A stretch of DNA of 6,246 bases from Chloroflexota bacterium (GTDB taxonomy: Bacteria; Chloroflexota; Anaerolineae; Anaerolineales; DRMV01): positions 1 through 6,246 of the forward strand of contig JAADEN010000137.1 of assembly GCA_013153375.1 (NCBI GenBank). The letters run 5' to 3'. The notes under the pieces were generated by a model, which had not been told where the DNA came from, did not search any database, and saw only the letters and a list, made by a program, of their open reading frames with translations. The position numbers were made by a program, and so were the translations under genes. Below, one piece after another: positions 6,156 to 6,246 of this stretch. Positions within the stretch are counted from its first letter, which is position 1; each line of letters begins with the position of its first letter.

Positions 6156-6180
6156 CGCGGCGGGCTGGCCGCCCGCCGCG
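6156..6180. repeat. GC-rich perfect inverted repeat (hairpin 1)
   Basis: CGCGGCGGGC (6156-6165) and GCCCGCCGCG (6171-6180) form a perfect 10-bp stem with the 5-nt loop TGGCC. No U-tract follows on either strand. It abuts a second hairpin and lies upstream of the promoters of the EF-G-like gene. It may be part of a terminator for a neighbouring gene or an intergenic palindromic element. Confidence 0.6.
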
Positions 6181-6216
6181 CCCCCTTCCCATCCCCTCAT
6201 AGGGGCGGGAAGGGGG
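6181..6216. repeat. Homopurine/homopyrimidine inverted repeat (hairpin 2)
   Basis: CCCCCTTCCC (6181-6190) pairs perfectly with GGGAAGGGGG (6207-6216). Inside it, CCCCT (6193-6197) pairs with AGGGG (6201-6205) around a CAT loop, leaving a small internal bulge. The total is 15 base pairs. It directly touches hairpin 1. No U-tract follows on the plus strand (CAGAGGTTGG), so it is not a canonical intrinsic terminator. Confidence 0.6.
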
Positions 6217-6246
6217 CAGAGGTTGGCCTCGCGATAGGCATAAGTC
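6217..6246. other. Unassigned right-edge sequence
   Basis: These 30 bases contain a short GAGG-TTGG-CCTC hairpin (6219-6230) but no supported gene, promoter or ribosome-binding site. Together with 5955-6216 they form a gene-free stretch of about 290 bp. The neighbouring gene beyond the edge cannot be identified. Confidence 0.3.

Noticed and set aside
5955..6200. In-frame N-terminal extension of the EF-G-like protein back to 6200
   Set aside because: The extension covers the promoter and leader, has no resemblance to EF-G, and the ATG at 5952-5954 has a good ribosome-binding site and the expected family N-terminus.
6122..6202. 26-codon plus-strand open frame near the right edge
   Set aside because: No ribosome-binding site, Pro/Arg-rich content, and it lies through the two hairpins; it is not credible as a gene.
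6181..6216. Hairpin 2 as a standard intrinsic terminator
   Set aside because: The stem is strong, but no T-run follows on the plus strand, and on the minus strand it runs straight into hairpin 1. Kept as an inverted repeat only.

Overview
The window is about two-thirds G+C and comes from a bacterial chromosome. Everything I can support as a gene lies on the minus strand, so transcription runs from right to left. In that order the window holds: an intergenic region with hairpins and promoters (5955-6246); an elongation factor G-like translational GTPase (3891-5954); a PrsW-type intramembrane protease (2768-3772); an ATP-dependent LonA protease (145-2694); and the first 38 codons of a membrane protein that runs off the left edge (1-115). 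All three complete genes end in TGA and have recognisable Shine-Dalgarno sequences. No tRNA, rRNA, CRISPR array, insertion sequence or phage gene is visible.

The lineage cannot be fixed from the sequence alone. The high G+C, sigma70-type promoters, the wording of the LonA N-terminus and the company of an EF-G2-like factor with a long-tailed PrsW suggest a Chloroflexota (Anaerolineae-like) bacterium. This is an impression from remembered family resemblance, not a search result.

The control elements fit compact, separately started transcription units. The EF-G-like gene has a near-consensus promoter (TTGACA, 17 bp, TACAAT), possibly with a second weaker promoter upstream, and ends in a hairpin with an interrupted U-rich tail. 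The prsW-like gene has an extended -10 box (TGC-TATAAT) with a 12-bp perfect palindrome just upstream, a possible operator. The lon gene lies 73 bp past prsW and has its own weaker extended -10 candidate (TGG-TATCAT) and a leader hairpin. The partial membrane gene begins 29 bp after lon and is probably cotranscribed with it.

By content this is a protein-quality neighbourhood: a paralogous ribosomal translocase-like GTPase, a membrane-embedded protease and a major cytosolic AAA+ protease. Separate promoters make functional coupling plausible but unproven. I found no convincing previously undescribed system. The points most worth a second look are the non-canonical active site of the EF-G-like protein, the palindrome in the prsW promoter, the paired GC-rich hairpins at the right edge, and the identical 15-nt gene ends of lon and prsW.
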